Notes: generated from the sequence alone by a model not told the origin. A DNA stretch of 53,812 nucleotides from JARKQH01 sp964631605 (GCA_964631605.1 CAZVYG010000027.1:1-53812), one strand, 5' to 3'; counted from the first letter of the stretch, positions 14,607 to 25,164 are shown. A program made the numbers and translations.

Positions 14607-16319
14607 ATGGCGACCAAGAGCAAAATCATTCTGGCAGCGGGCCTGGTGTGCCTGGCGGGGGGCCTGCTGATCGAGTGCGGGCTGGTCAAGAGCCAGGGGA
14701 TGCCGGCGCTGCACGTAATCTTCCCGCTGGGCGCGATTCTGGTGGGGGTGTTTCTGGTGGCGCGAACCTTTGGGCTGGCCTGCCTGGTCCTGCTGTCGCT
14801 GGGATGGCAGGCCGCCGCCGCCGCCGAGCGCGACATTCCGCCGGCGTTTGGCCCTTATATAAACCTTTCGCCCGCGGACTTCGCCGCCGCCGCCAGCTTT
14901 AAGGAAACCGACCGAATTGTCGGCACTTACTACTTCTACTGGTACAACATCCACACGGGGGAGCATATCACCAATCCCCAGGATGGGAGCGACGGGTTGA
15001 CGGATCATCCGCCAACGCTGGAGGATTTTTCCTACCGGTCGGTGCGCTGGCACAAGCGGCAGTTCAGCGACATGGAAGAGGCGGGCATGGACATGGCGTT
15101 GCCGGTTTTCTGGGGCGCCCCCTCGGAGCGGGATCCAAAGGCGTCGCTGCATTGGAGCTACGCCGGCCTGGGGCCAATGGTTCAGGCGCGCGAGGAACTG
15201 GTGCGCGAGGGCAAGAGGCCGCCCCGGCTCGGGTTGTTCTACGACACCAGCACCTTGAGATACAACGCCTGGCATGCGCACGTGGACTTGAAAACCGATT
15301 TTGGCAAACGCTGGTTTTACGCGACCGTGCGCGATTTCTTTTCGGCGATTCCGCCCAAACACTGGGCGATGATTGACGGCAAGCCGATTCTGCTGCTGTA
15401 TGCGGCGGCTTTCGCCCAGGACCACGACCAGGGGTTTGTCGAGTTTACCCGCGAGCAGTTCCGCAAGGAGTTCGGCGGACGCGAACTCTATTTCGTGCCG
15501 CAAGACTCGTGGCGCGTGAAAGGCGACAACGTGTGCGCCTGGGGCGGGGCGTTGGGCTTGAAGAATCCGGGCGTCGCGGCCCTCGGCCCGGGCTACGACG
15601 ACACGGCAGTCCATGGGCGAAAACCGCTGATTCAAAAACGGGAGGGAGGAAAGTTTTACGAAGACAACTGGATTCGGTTTCTGCGCCGGCCGTCGAATTT
15701 CGTGATGGTCGAGACCTGGAACGAGTTTCATGAGGGCACCACGGTTTGCGAGAGCCGCGAATATGGCCGGAAATATATCGAACTGACCCGCAAGTATTCG
15801 GACCTGTTCAAACAGGGTTGGACGCCGCCCTGGCCCAAAGGCCCGTTTTCCGACTCGCGCAGCGTTACGGCCACGCCGGCCAGCGACGCCACTCCCGCGG
15901 GCCTGACGCTCGTGCCGAATGAAGACGGGCAGGTGCGGCAAAATGAACTCGGAGACAGTGTCTGCTGGCAAATCCAGCCTTCCCCCGGGCACGGGACCTA
16001 CATTTATTTCCGGGTGGACGATTCGTTCAAGACCGCGGCGAGCATGAACCTCGAAGTTGTGGTCGAGTATTTCGACGCCGCTCCCGGGAGGCTGAATGTG
16101 GAATACGATGGCCCGGACAAAGCCGCACCGTTCAATGGCGCTTACAGCGGGTCTGCAGCGGTGCCGCTCCTCGGGGACAAGCGGTGGAAAACCGCCACGT
16201 TCAAACTGCCGGGAGCCCGCCTGATGAACGGTCAAAACGGTGGAGCGGACTTACGGCTGGTCGCCGAAACCCCGGACCTGGGAGTCCGAAAAGTCAGCTT
16301 GGGCAGGACCGCTTCATAA
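14607..16319 (+). CDS. GH99/GH71-like (DUF5010-type) exported protein with C-terminal beta-sandwich
   Basis: A 570-aa protein. Two hydrophobic segments near the N-terminus (about residues 6-24 and 34-70) suggest membrane anchoring before export. Residues 95-405 look like a TIM-barrel of the GH99/GH71/DUF5010 sort: GTYYFYWYNIHTGEH, a repeated aromatic pattern, DGKPILLLYAA and the active-site-like FVMVETWNEFHEGTTV with Glu369, Glu373 and Glu376. Residues 445-570 form a carbohydrate-binding-like beta-sandwich. The ATG at 14607 begins the hydrophobic N-terminus; a longer frame adds an unlikely extension. A role in polysaccharide breakdown is an inference supported by nearby GH16, not by a recognised substrate. 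Confidence 0.7.
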   Translation: MATKSKIILAAGLVCLAGGLLIECGLVKSQGMPALHVIFPLGAILVGVFLVARTFGLACLVLLSLGWQAAAAAERDIPPAFGPYINLSPADFAAAASFKETDRIVGTYYFYWYNIHTGEHITNPQDGSDGLTDHPPTLEDFSYRSVRWHKRQFSDMEEAGMDMALPVFWGAPSERDPKASLHWSYAGLGPMVQAREELVREGKRPPRLGLFYDTSTLRYNAWHAHVDLKTDFGKRWFYATVRDFFSAIPPKHWAMIDGKPILLLYAAAFAQDHDQGFVEFTREQFRKEFGGRELYFVPQDSWRVKGDNVCAWGGALGLKNPGVAALGPGYDDTAVHGRKPLIQKREGGKFYEDNWIRFLRRPSNFVMVETWNEFHEGTTVCESREYGRKYIELTRKYSDLFKQGWTPPWPKGPFSDSRSVTATPASDATPAGLTLVPNEDGQVRQNELGDSVCWQIQPSPGHGTYIYFRVDDSFKTAASMNLEVVVEYFDAAPGRLNVEYDGPDKAAPFNGAYSGSAAVPLLGDKRWKTATFKLPGARLMNGQNGGADLRLVAETPDLGVRKVSLGRTAS

Positions 16320-16505
16320 CCCCCCATCCCATCACACGCATCGGGTCTGGCCGTCGGCCCGCCCGGCTTGACCCAAGGGCGAGGGCTGAGAGCGACACGG
16401 AGGAACCGGCAGGTGGCAGGGCGCGCTGAAGGCGCAGAAGGCGCTTCCCAATCAGGCCGAATCAGCTAACGTTGCGGCGCATGATTTCGAGACAGGCAGA
16501 GTGAT

Positions 16506-17204
16506 ATGAAGATTGCGTTATTCGGCGTGACGGGATTCAAGCCCGGCAAACATAATTTGAAAGACCCGCGCCTGGACCAGGCTCACGAGCTGGTGGAAGC
16601 GGACAAGAAAACCCAGGCGCAAGTGGATGTGGCGGGGGAGGATGCGTTACTGGAGGCGGATGCCATTCTGGCCACGGAGGAAAGCAAGGCGGACTTGATC
16701 CTGAAAGACCTCGAATTCGTCGAGACGCGTCTGGGCCGCGATCCGCAACCGGCGGAGCGCGCGGCCTTGATGAAGATTCAGGCGTTGCTCGAGGGGGAAC
16801 GATTCGTGCTCGGGAGCTTGTCGCCCGAGGAGCTGCAAGCGGTGGCCGCGCACAGCTTTTATACGAACAAACCGATCACGGTGGCGACCGAGGCGGAGCT
16901 CCAGGCGCCGGAGGCCCTGCTGCTGCGAGTTTTCAAGGAGGCCGGCTACATCTGTTTTCTAACCGTTGGCGGCAAGGAAAACCGGGCGTGGCCGATCCGC
17001 CGCGGCATGACGGCCTGGGAAGCGGCCGGAACGATTCACACCGACATTCAAAAAGGATTTATTCGGGCGGAAATCATCAGCTTCGAGGATTTTATTGCGG
17101 CCGGAGGCGAGACCCAGGCCAAACGCGCGGGCAAACAGCGCCTAGAAACCAAACAATACGTGATGCAGGATTACGACCTGACGAATTTCCGGTTTAACAA
17201 ATAA
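16506..17204 (+). CDS. YchF-like protein lacking the GTPase/ATPase domain (DUF933/TGS domain)
   Basis: A 232-aa protein whose C-terminal half matches the YchF/OLA1 TGS-like domain: GYICFLTVGGKENRAWPIRRGMTAWEAAGTIHTDIQKGFIRAEII, then FEDFIAAGG and ending DYDLTNFRFNK. The middle (EADAILATEESKADLILKDLEFVETRLGR) matches the YchF helical region. In YchF (about 363 aa) the N-terminus begins with a GxxxxGKS P-loop; here residues 7-16 read GVTGFKPGKH, and the switch regions and the NxxE nucleotide specificity motif are absent. It is therefore unlikely to bind nucleotide as YchF does. The frame is intact, so this is a shortened paralogue rather than a decaying gene. Confidence 0.8.
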   Translation: MKIALFGVTGFKPGKHNLKDPRLDQAHELVEADKKTQAQVDVAGEDALLEADAILATEESKADLILKDLEFVETRLGRDPQPAERAALMKIQALLEGERFVLGSLSPEELQAVAAHSFYTNKPITVATEAELQAPEALLLRVFKEAGYICFLTVGGKENRAWPIRRGMTAWEAAGTIHTDIQKGFIRAEIISFEDFIAAGGETQAKRAGKQRLETKQYVMQDYDLTNFRFNK

Positions 17205-17238
17205 TCGGCCGATAGGAGGTTCCGCGACCTGGACGCGA

Positions 17239-17266
17239 GGCGGGTTGCACCGCGATGCGCCCCGCC
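17239..17266. terminator. GC-rich hairpin between convergent genes
   Basis: GGCGGG (17239-17244) and CCCGCC (17261-17266) can form a 6-bp stem between the convergent YchF-like and sulfotransferase genes. There is no T-run on either side, so intrinsic termination is only a possibility. Confidence 0.25.
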
Positions 17267-17277
17267 CTCATCTCGAG

Positions 17278-18840
17278 TTATTCCGGGTAGCCGAAGGCGC
17301 GGCAATAAGGCGCGAGTTTTGCTTGAACCGGTTCGAGCGCCCCGGCATACCGCTGCCAGCGCCCCACAGCGCGCCGATAGACGGGCTGGGTGACATCGTG
17401 GTAGGTGGGGGCGAAGAGGAATTTGCGCCGGGCTGCCTCGTAATAGCGCGCCTGGTCGGCGTGCCAGGCCAGGCCGAGGAATTCCGTCACCTTCCTCCCC
17501 TCGGCCTCGAGGTTGGCGACGACATCCTCGTAGCGCGTTTCGATCCAGTCAAAGCCGCCCAGGTCCCGGAGCCGGAGCCAGACGTCCATGAGATCGGCAT
17601 AGTGCCGGGCCGTCCGCTCGAGGGTCAGGAAATTGGCGTTGGCGGCGTTGAGCATAAGGTTTTGGAAAAAGCAACTGATCACCACATCGCGCGGGTCGCG
17701 CAGGGCGATGATGACTTTCAGGTCGGGAAAAACGCGGAGCCAAAGGTGGAGCGAGGCGGTGGGCGAAGGGTTTTTGTCCAGCAGCACGCGGGTGGCGGCC
17801 GTGGCCTGAACCTCGCGGAGGAGGCTTTTGAAATAACGCCCGCGCATTTCACTCAGGCGCTGGCTGGAGAGTCGTTCAAGCATTTCAAGCCTGAGCGTCT
17901 GGTCCTGCCGGGGCGGAGCGAGTTGCCGAAAGACCTCCTTGCCGATGGCCTCAGGCTCGTCAAACGCCAGGATTTCGGGGTGAGCATCGAGGATTTGTTC
18001 GATCAAGGTTGTGCCGCTGCGGGGATGACCGCCGAGGAAAGCCGGTTGCCAGGGGGCGGGTGTGGCGGGACCTTGATCGCGCCACCGTTGGAGAACGGCG
18101 GGGGTTAATTGTGCCAGCAATTGCCGGCGCCGGCGGTCGGCCTCGTCATAACTGTGTTCCAGCAGACTGACATCGGTGATTTGGCGGAGGAGCGTTTTGG
18201 CCTCGCCCAGCCACCGCATGGCTTCCTGGAATTGGCCCAGTTGATCCAGCACGACGCCCAGCAGGTGACGACTGGCATATTTGACGTAAGGATACCGCGG
18301 CTCGTCTGCAATGAGCTGGCGGAGAGCGGTTTCGGCCTCGGCATTGCGGCCCTGGCGGTGCAGCAAAAACGCTTTGAAGTAGCGGGCCTGGTCGTCTCCG
18401 GGCTGCCGGGCCAGGCAGGCCTCGACACACTCCCAGGCCTGGTCGAAACGCCGCTCTTTTTCACACCACACGGCAAGGCTGATGCGGGCGTCAATCGAGC
18501 CGGGGTCCGCGGCCACCGCGCGTTCATAGGCGGCGCGTGCGTCGTCCAGTTGACGGAGCGCCTCGAATTGCTTGCCGATCATCACCAGCAGCGCGCTGCT
18601 TTCGGCTCCAAGGGCGATGGCGCGACGGTAGGCTTCGTTGGCCAGAGCAAAATCCAGTTCGCCCGCGGCGGCGTTCCCAAGTTCGAACCAGACCTGAGCC
18701 ACCTGCGGGTAACGCCCGGCCAAGGCCTGGTAACCCGCCAGAGCCGCGCCGTGCCGGCCCGCGAGCAGTTCCTGCTGGGCCGACTGCCAGCGGGCCATGT
18801 CGCGGGGAGAACGCTGCAGTTGAGCCAGGGTGCCGGTCAT
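17278..18840 (-). CDS. TPR-sulfotransferase fusion protein
   Basis: A 520-aa protein with about five tetratricopeptide repeats in residues 20-230 (for example WFELGNAAAGELDFALANEAYRRAI) and a sulfotransferase domain of the Sulfotransfer_3 type from about 265 on. The 5'-phosphosulfate-binding loop is FLGGHPRSGTTLIEQIL (270-278), and the 3'-phosphate region is VIIALRDPRDVVISCFFQ. The enzyme would move sulfate from PAPS to a protein, glycan or small molecule; TPRs may recruit a partner. ATG at 18840 is preferred over the in-frame TTG at 18861. TPR-sulfotransferases are common in bacteria with large secretomes; the acceptor is unknown. Confidence 0.87.
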   Translation of the reverse strand: MTGTLAQLQRSPRDMARWQSAQQELLAGRHGAALAGYQALAGRYPQVAQVWFELGNAAAGELDFALANEAYRRAIALGAESSALLVMIGKQFEALRQLDDARAAYERAVAADPGSIDARISLAVWCEKERRFDQAWECVEACLARQPGDDQARYFKAFLLHRQGRNAEAETALRQLIADEPRYPYVKYASRHLLGVVLDQLGQFQEAMRWLGEAKTLLRQITDVSLLEHSYDEADRRRRQLLAQLTPAVLQRWRDQGPATPAPWQPAFLGGHPRSGTTLIEQILDAHPEILAFDEPEAIGKEVFRQLAPPRQDQTLRLEMLERLSSQRLSEMRGRYFKSLLREVQATAATRVLLDKNPSPTASLHLWLRVFPDLKVIIALRDPRDVVISCFFQNLMLNAANANFLTLERTARHYADLMDVWLRLRDLGGFDWIETRYEDVVANLEAEGRKVTEFLGLAWHADQARYYEAARRKFLFAPTYHDVTQPVYRRAVGRWQRYAGALEPVQAKLAPYCRAFGYPE

Positions 18841-19017
18841 TGGCTGAAAAATCTGCCGCAACGCGGCTCGAGGATCAAACCTTATGCGCCAAGCCGGCGC
18901 AGGGGAACGCGACTCGCGCTCATCGGTGCCCGGTGGATTTCAACACCGGCTGGACGCGCCAGTCCGCCTCCGGGCCAAACCGCAGCCGGACGCCGCCCCA
19001 GCCTGGCCGGGCGCCGG

Positions 19018-19407
19018 TCAGACTCCGGGGGGCGGGAGAGGTTTGTCCTTGCGGTCGGCGTCCTCCTCCCCGTCTGGCTTTTCCTCCCCCAGGATGCCTT
19101 CGGTATCCTCAATCTCGTAAACGCCCTCGAACTTCTTTCCGCTTCGGGCCAGAATCTGCTGAATTTGGGGCGAAACCCACCGTTTTTTCTTTTCCTCGTC
19201 GTAGCGGAAGTTGATGCGGTAATGGCCGTTGGAATCGGTCTCCAGCATTCCTTTCTCCAGCATTCGGGAGAGCACGGGAATGGCCCACTCCGGTTCCTCG
19301 CGGTAGCGGCGCTTGCCGCCCGCGCGGCGGGCGATTTCGCTGGCGGAAATGAAGAGCTTGGGCCAGCTCTTCAGGTAGAGGTAGATGTCGCGCTCGTCAG
19401 CATCCAT
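19018..19407 (-). CDS. Small winged-helix-like hypothetical protein
   Basis: A 129-aa soluble protein. Residues 1-75 (DADERDIYLYLKSWPKLFISASEIARRAGGKRRY in outline, then WAIPVLSRMLEKGMLETDSNGHYRI) read like a winged-helix domain: helices, a recognition-type helix after the ISASEIARRAG turn, and a short beta wing. The C-terminal 40 residues are acidic and probably disordered. It lies 77 bases downstream of rpoD on the same strand and may be cotranscribed with it. No specific family is recognised; DNA binding is an inference. Confidence 0.65.
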   Translation of the reverse strand: MDADERDIYLYLKSWPKLFISASEIARRAGGKRRYREEPEWAIPVLSRMLEKGMLETDSNGHYRINFRYDEEKKKRWVSPQIQQILARSGKKFEGVYEIEDTEGILGEEKPDGEEDADRKDKPLPPPGV

Positions 19408-19483
19408 CGCCTTGAGCTTAACCCGGATTCGCGAAAAGTCGCATTCTTTTTTGCAGGCGAACGCGTCCGCGTGGGGAGCCGCG

Positions 19484-21400
<1,917 letters not shown>

Positions 21401-21428
21401 AGGATGTCAGTTGCGCCTGATCCTCAGC

Positions 21429-21446
21429 GGTTCAAATGGTTCAAAT
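21429..21446. repeat. Tandem 9-bp direct repeat in rpoD leader
   Basis: GGTTCAAAT occurs twice in immediate succession (21429-21437, 21438-21446). It lies 29-46 bases upstream of the rpoD start codon, on the transcribed leader if the promoter near 21557-21584 is used. The function is unknown. Confidence 0.6.
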
Positions 21447-21556
21447 AGGTATTTAAGATTCTGCACGGCAACAACTTCTGATTACACCACCCCCTGCAAA
21501 GCACCTTTCCGCTCGCTTCAGGGAGGTTTCCGAATACAGAAGACAGACGCATCAGC

Positions 21557-21584
21557 ATCTTACAATATTCTCCATCAAAAGCAA
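21557..21584 (-). promoter_or_regulatory. Possible rpoD promoter
   Basis: On the minus strand TTGCTT (21579-21584), a 16-base spacer and TAAGAT (21557-21562) give a partial sigma-70 match in the AT-rich part of the leader. The -35 box is weak (three of six), so this is tentative. Confidence 0.3.
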
Positions 21585-21724
21585 GTTCTCAATGCCCAGC
21601 CTGTTGTGTCACAGCCTGACTCTACCGGAACCGACCGACCCAGGTCGCAAGATAAAACTACGCCACGACTTCCGCCAACTTGCAAGCAGGAAATGGCTCA
21701 GATTGGGGTTTTTCTTTGGTTTGA

Positions 21725-21760
21725 AGCCCCCTAACCGCCGTCTTCAGTGCGGCGGGGGCT
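21725..21760 (-). terminator. Hairpin downstream of fusA
   Basis: AGCCCCC (21725-21731) pairs with GGGGGCT (21754-21760), and CGCCG inside it can extend the stem with CGGCG. It lies 43 bases past the fusA stop. No U-run follows on the minus strand, so it may be a processing or pausing hairpin, or part of a factor-dependent terminator. Confidence 0.45.
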
Positions 21761-21802
21761 GCACGCCTCGCTCCGCCCGAGCTGTGCCCGAGGGGTGCCG
21801 CG

Positions 21803-23998
21803 CTAGCTGCTGCGGGGCGCGGGCTTGCCTTTCACGGTGTCCAGGATTCCCGCCACAATATTCGCCGGCACCGGCTCAAATCGGAACGGCTCCATCGAGT
21901 AGGCCGCCCGGCCTTTGGACAAGGAGCGGATGGCCGTGGCGTAACCGAACATCTCGGCCAGCGGCACCTCGGCGGTGAGCACGGTGGAGGAGTCCTTGGC
22001 CTCGATGCTGGTGATTTTGCCGCGGCGACGATTGAGGTCCCCAAGCAGGTCACCCTGGTATTCTTCGGGCGTGGTGACCTCGACCTTCATGATTGGCTCC
22101 AGGAGAATGACGTTGGCCTTCTTGGCCGCTTCCTTGAGCGCGAAAATGCCGGCCATTTTGAAGGCCAGTTCGCTGGAATCCACTTCATGGAAGGTGCCGT
22201 CCACAATGGCGACTTTGAGGTCCACCATGGGATAACCCGCCAGGACCCCGCCCGCCACCGCTTCTTCGATGCCGTGAATAACCGCCGGGATGTATTCCTT
22301 GGGAATGGCGCCGCCGACGATCTTGTTTTCGATTTCGACCCCCTTGCCGCGCTCGTTGGGCGCCAGGGTGATGACCGCATGGCCATACTGGCCCCGGCCG
22401 CCGGACTGCCGGATGAATTTGCCCTCGCCTTCCGCCGCTTTGGTAATGGTTTCGCGGTAGGCGATTTGCGGGGCGCCCGCGTTGGCGGCCACCTTGAATT
22501 CGCGGAAGAGCCGGTCGCGGATAATGTCCAGGTGCAGCTCGCCCATGCCGGCGATGATCAACTGGCCGGTTTCCTCGTTGGTGAAACAGCGGAAAGTGGG
22601 GTCTTCCTCCGCCAGGCGCTGCAAGCCTTCGCTCATCTTTTCACGGTCGGCCTTGGTTTTGGGCTCGACGGCCATGGAAATAACCGGTTCCGGGAAGGTG
22701 GGCGGCTCCAGCATGATATTGAAGTCCTCGTCACACAGCGTGTCGCCGGTGGTGATGTTTTTCAGCCCGACCAGCGCGGCAATGTCGCCCGCGTAGGTCG
22801 TCTCGACATCAATGCGCTTGTCCGCCTGGATCATCATCACCCGGCTGACCCGTTCCCGTTTGCGGGTGCGGGGGTTGTAAATGATGTCGCCCTTCTTAAG
22901 CTGCCCGCTGTAAACGCGGAAGAAAACCAGTTTCCCCACGTAGGGATCGGTCCACAGCTTGAAGGCCAGGGAGCAGAACTTGCCATGATCGCTCGAGGGC
23001 ACCTCGATCTTTCGGTCGGTATCCGGTTCGATCCCGGTGGCCGGCGGGATGTCCAGCGGCGAGGGCAAATAGTCCACGACCGCGTCCACCAGCGGCTGGA
23101 CCCCGCGCTTTTTGAACGCGGAACCGCAAAGGACCGGCACCAATTCGATCTTGCAGGTCAGGCGGCGAATGGCCGCCTTCAGCGCCTCCGGCGTGATGGG
23201 CTTGTTTTCGATCACCAATTCCGCCAGCGCATCGTCCTTGTTCGAGACCGCGTCAATGAGCTCCGCCAGGGCCGCGGCGGCCGATTCCTTCAGGTCGGCG
23301 GGCACCTCGGTGATTTCAAACTTAAGCCCGTTTTCGTCCTCGGGATCATAGATGATCGCCTTCTGGTTGACGACGTCAATGACCCCGCGCAAGTGGTCTT
23401 CCTTGCCGATCGGCAGAAAGACGGGGTAGGCGTAGGCCCCCAGCTTCTTGCGCATGTCATTGAGGGCGTTTTCAAAATTGGCGCCCGTGCGATCCATTTT
23501 GTTGACGAAAGCGATGCGCGGCACGCGATATTTGGTGGCCTGGCGCCAGACCGTTTCGGACTGCGGCTGCACACCGGCGACACCGCAAAAAACCGCCACC
23601 GCACCATCCAGCACGCGCATCGAACGCTCGACCTCCGCCGTAAAGTCCACGTGGCCCGGCGTGTCAATGATGTTGATCCGGTGCGGCACGCCCTGGAACG
23701 CCTTGTAGGTTCCGTCCTCTTTCTGGGTCCAGTAGCACGTCGTCGCGGCGGAGGTAATCGTGATGCCCCGCTCCCGCTCCTGTTCCATCCAGTCGGTCAC
23801 GGTGTTGCCGTCGTCCACGTCTCCCATGCGGTGGATCAGGCCGGTGTAGAACAGGATGCGTTCGGTCGTGGTGGTTTTGCCCGCGTCAATATGCGCCGCA
23901 ATGCCGATGTTGCGCGTGCGCTCCATCGGGTAGGGACGATGGGGTGAGTTCACGCTCGAATCCGGCGCGCCTTTGGATTTGTCAGAGACTGCTTCCAT
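21803..23998 (-). CDS. fusA: Elongation factor G
   Basis: A 731-aa translational GTPase that drives tRNA-mRNA translocation and, with RRF, ribosome recycling. G1 is AAHIDAGKTTTTERILFYTG, G3 DTPGHVDFT and G4 NKMDRTGANF; domain IV has the conserved GGVLAGYPMVDLKV segment, and domain V ends with LSKGRAAYSMEPFRFEPVP. The length is about 25 residues above typical because of an N-terminal extension before MERTRNIGIAAH. The ATG at 23926 would give a standard length and cannot be excluded, as neither start has a clear ribosome binding site. It is the last gene of the rpsL-rpsG-fusA operon, with no tuf downstream. Confidence 0.97.
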   Translation of the reverse strand: MEAVSDKSKGAPDSSVNSPHRPYPMERTRNIGIAAHIDAGKTTTTERILFYTGLIHRMGDVDDGNTVTDWMEQERERGITITSAATTCYWTQKEDGTYKAFQGVPHRINIIDTPGHVDFTAEVERSMRVLDGAVAVFCGVAGVQPQSETVWRQATKYRVPRIAFVNKMDRTGANFENALNDMRKKLGAYAYPVFLPIGKEDHLRGVIDVVNQKAIIYDPEDENGLKFEITEVPADLKESAAAALAELIDAVSNKDDALAELVIENKPITPEALKAAIRRLTCKIELVPVLCGSAFKKRGVQPLVDAVVDYLPSPLDIPPATGIEPDTDRKIEVPSSDHGKFCSLAFKLWTDPYVGKLVFFRVYSGQLKKGDIIYNPRTRKRERVSRVMMIQADKRIDVETTYAGDIAALVGLKNITTGDTLCDEDFNIMLEPPTFPEPVISMAVEPKTKADREKMSEGLQRLAEEDPTFRCFTNEETGQLIIAGMGELHLDIIRDRLFREFKVAANAGAPQIAYRETITKAAEGEGKFIRQSGGRGQYGHAVITLAPNERGKGVEIENKIVGGAIPKEYIPAVIHGIEEAVAGGVLAGYPMVDLKVAIVDGTFHEVDSSELAFKMAGIFALKEAAKKANVILLEPIMKVEVTTPEEYQGDLLGDLNRRRGKITSIEAKDSSTVLTAEVPLAEMFGYATAIRSLSKGRAAYSMEPFRFEPVPANIVAGILDTVKGKPAPRSS

Positions 23999-24039
23999 CT
24001 AATTAAATCTATAAAAAAGTGTGCGGTTTTGCAGAATGA

Positions 24040-24074
24040 AAGCGCCCCGGGTTGTGGCAACCAGCGGGGCGCTT
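24040..24074 (-). promoter_or_regulatory. Strong stem-loop between rpsG and fusA
   Basis: AAGCGCCCC (24040-24048) and GGGGCGCTT (24066-24074) form a perfect 9-bp stem. Within its loop GGTTG (24050-24054) and CAACC (24058-24062) form a second 5-bp stem with a 3-base loop. It lies just downstream of the rpsG stop on the str-operon mRNA. It could be a translational operator, for example for S7, a processing site or a partial terminator that lowers fusA expression. There is no U-run directly after it. Confidence 0.6.
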
Positions 24075-24088
24075 GCTCGAAAAGAGTT

Positions 24089-24562
24089 CTACCAGCGGAA
24101 GTGGGCGAAGGCTTTGTTGGCCTGGGCCATCTTATGGACTTCGTCGCGCTTGCGAATGGCGTTGCCCTGGCCCTGGTAGGCGTCCAGAATCTCGGCGGCC
24201 AGCGCTTCCTTCATCGGGATGCCTTTGCGACCGTCGGCGAAATCCACCAACCACCGCAAGGCCAGCGAGAACTGGCGGTCAGCGGGAACTTCCAGCGGCA
24301 CCTGGTAAGTGGCCCCGCCCACGCGGCGAGCCTTGACCTCGAGCCGCGGTTTGGCGTTGTCCACCGCCCGCTGCAGCACTTCCAGCGGGTTCACGGTCGG
24401 ATTCTTGGCGGCGATTTGATCGAAAGCGCCATAGACAATCCGCTGCGCCACGCTCTTCTTGCCCCGTTCCATCACCGTGTTCACCAGGCGCGAAACCAGG
24501 GTGCTCCCATACTTGGTATCTTTAATCACCGGCCGTTTAACGGCTTGACGACGTCGAGACAT
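24089..24562 (-). CDS. rpsG: 30S ribosomal protein S7
   Basis: A 157-aa primary 16S rRNA-binding protein that organises the 30S head. Family motifs are MSRRRQAVKRPVIKDTKYGS at the start, RLVNTVMERGKKSVAQRIVYGAFD, the RVGGATYQVPLEVPADRQFSLALRWL stretch and AIRKRDEVHKMAQANKAFAHFRW at the end. Length and order after rpsL are standard. In other bacteria S7 represses the str operon. Confidence 0.97.
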   Translation of the reverse strand: MSRRRQAVKRPVIKDTKYGSTLVSRLVNTVMERGKKSVAQRIVYGAFDQIAAKNPTVNPLEVLQRAVDNAKPRLEVKARRVGGATYQVPLEVPADRQFSLALRWLVDFADGRKGIPMKEALAAEILDAYQGQGNAIRKRDEVHKMAQANKAFAHFRW

Positions 24563-24598
24563 GTGTCGGTTCTTCCAGGTTGAAATGGTTCTGTGACG

Positions 24599-25018
24599 TT
24601 AGGCGGCGGCCGCAGCCGGGGCCGCGGCGGCAGCAGGCTTGGCGCCCGCCTTGGGTCGCTTCACGCCGTATTTCGAGCGGCTGACGCGCCGTTTTTCCAC
24701 CCCCGCGGCGTCCAGCGTGCCGCGCACGATATGATAGCGCACCCCCGGCAGGTCCTTGACGCGCCCTCCGCGCACCAGAACAATCGAGTGCTCCTGCAGA
24801 TTGTGGCCCTCGTCCGGAATGTAGGCAATGACTTCGTGCCCGTTGGTCAGGCGCACCTTGGCCACCTTCCGCATCGCCGAATTGGGCTTCTTGGGCGTGC
24901 GAGTCATCACCTGAATGCATACCCCACGCCGGAAGGGCGAGTTGTCCAAGGCAGGTGACTTGGACTTGTGCTTCAATTTGTTGCGGCCCCTGCGGACCAA
25001 TTGGTTAATCGTCGGCAT
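24599..25018 (-). CDS. rpsL: 30S ribosomal protein S12
   Basis: A 139-aa decoding-centre protein. The core is fully conserved: MPTINQLVRRGRNKL, TPKKPNSAMRKVAKVRLTNG, IPDEGHNLQEHSIVLVRGGRVKDLPGVRYHIVRG. The lysines corresponding to E. coli K43 (TPKKPNS) and K88 (RVKDLPG) are wild type, so streptomycin sensitivity is expected at this locus. The C-terminus carries an Ala/Pro/Lys-rich tail of about 17 residues beyond KYGVKRPK. It is the first gene of the str operon. Confidence 0.97.
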   Translation of the reverse strand: MPTINQLVRRGRNKLKHKSKSPALDNSPFRRGVCIQVMTRTPKKPNSAMRKVAKVRLTNGHEVIAYIPDEGHNLQEHSIVLVRGGRVKDLPGVRYHIVRGTLDAAGVEKRRVSRSKYGVKRPKAGAKPAAAAAPAAAAA

Positions 25019-25070
25019 TTAGCTCAAAATTCTCTTATCCGCCTGACCTCTTCGGGCAAACGGAGGGCGG

Positions 25071-25098
25071 AATATAGCAAAGGCCGCCCGGCATGCAA
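25071..25098 (-). promoter_or_regulatory. Promoter of the rpsL-rpsG-fusA operon
   Basis: On the minus strand TTGCAT (25093-25098), a 16-base spacer and TATATT (25071-25076) give a good sigma-70 match, with five of six bases in the -10 box. The start codon is 52 bases downstream, leaving a leader of roughly 45 bases. Confidence 0.6.
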
Positions 25099-25164
25099 CA
25101 ACTTATTTATGGCTTTTTCGCAACGCGTTCTGGCGCGGCGGCGCGGAGTGCCTGGATTTCGCCA

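Larger units (their letters stand above)
21401..21802. other. rpoD upstream region and fusA downstream region
   Basis: This 402-base stretch has no credible gene. It contains a tandem 9-base repeat in the rpoD leader, a possible rpoD promoter and a hairpin just downstream of fusA, each listed separately. AT content is higher in 21420-21600, as expected for a promoter region. Confidence 0.7.

Noticed and set aside
21429..21446. GGTTCAAAT repeated twice, resembling a tRNA T-loop
   Set aside because: No acceptor, D-arm or anticodon stem can be drawn around it in either direction; it is a tandem repeat in a leader.
21725..21760. fusA downstream hairpin as a classic Rho-independent terminator
   Set aside because: The stem is good but no run of U follows on the minus strand, so only a weaker hairpin or terminator call is kept.
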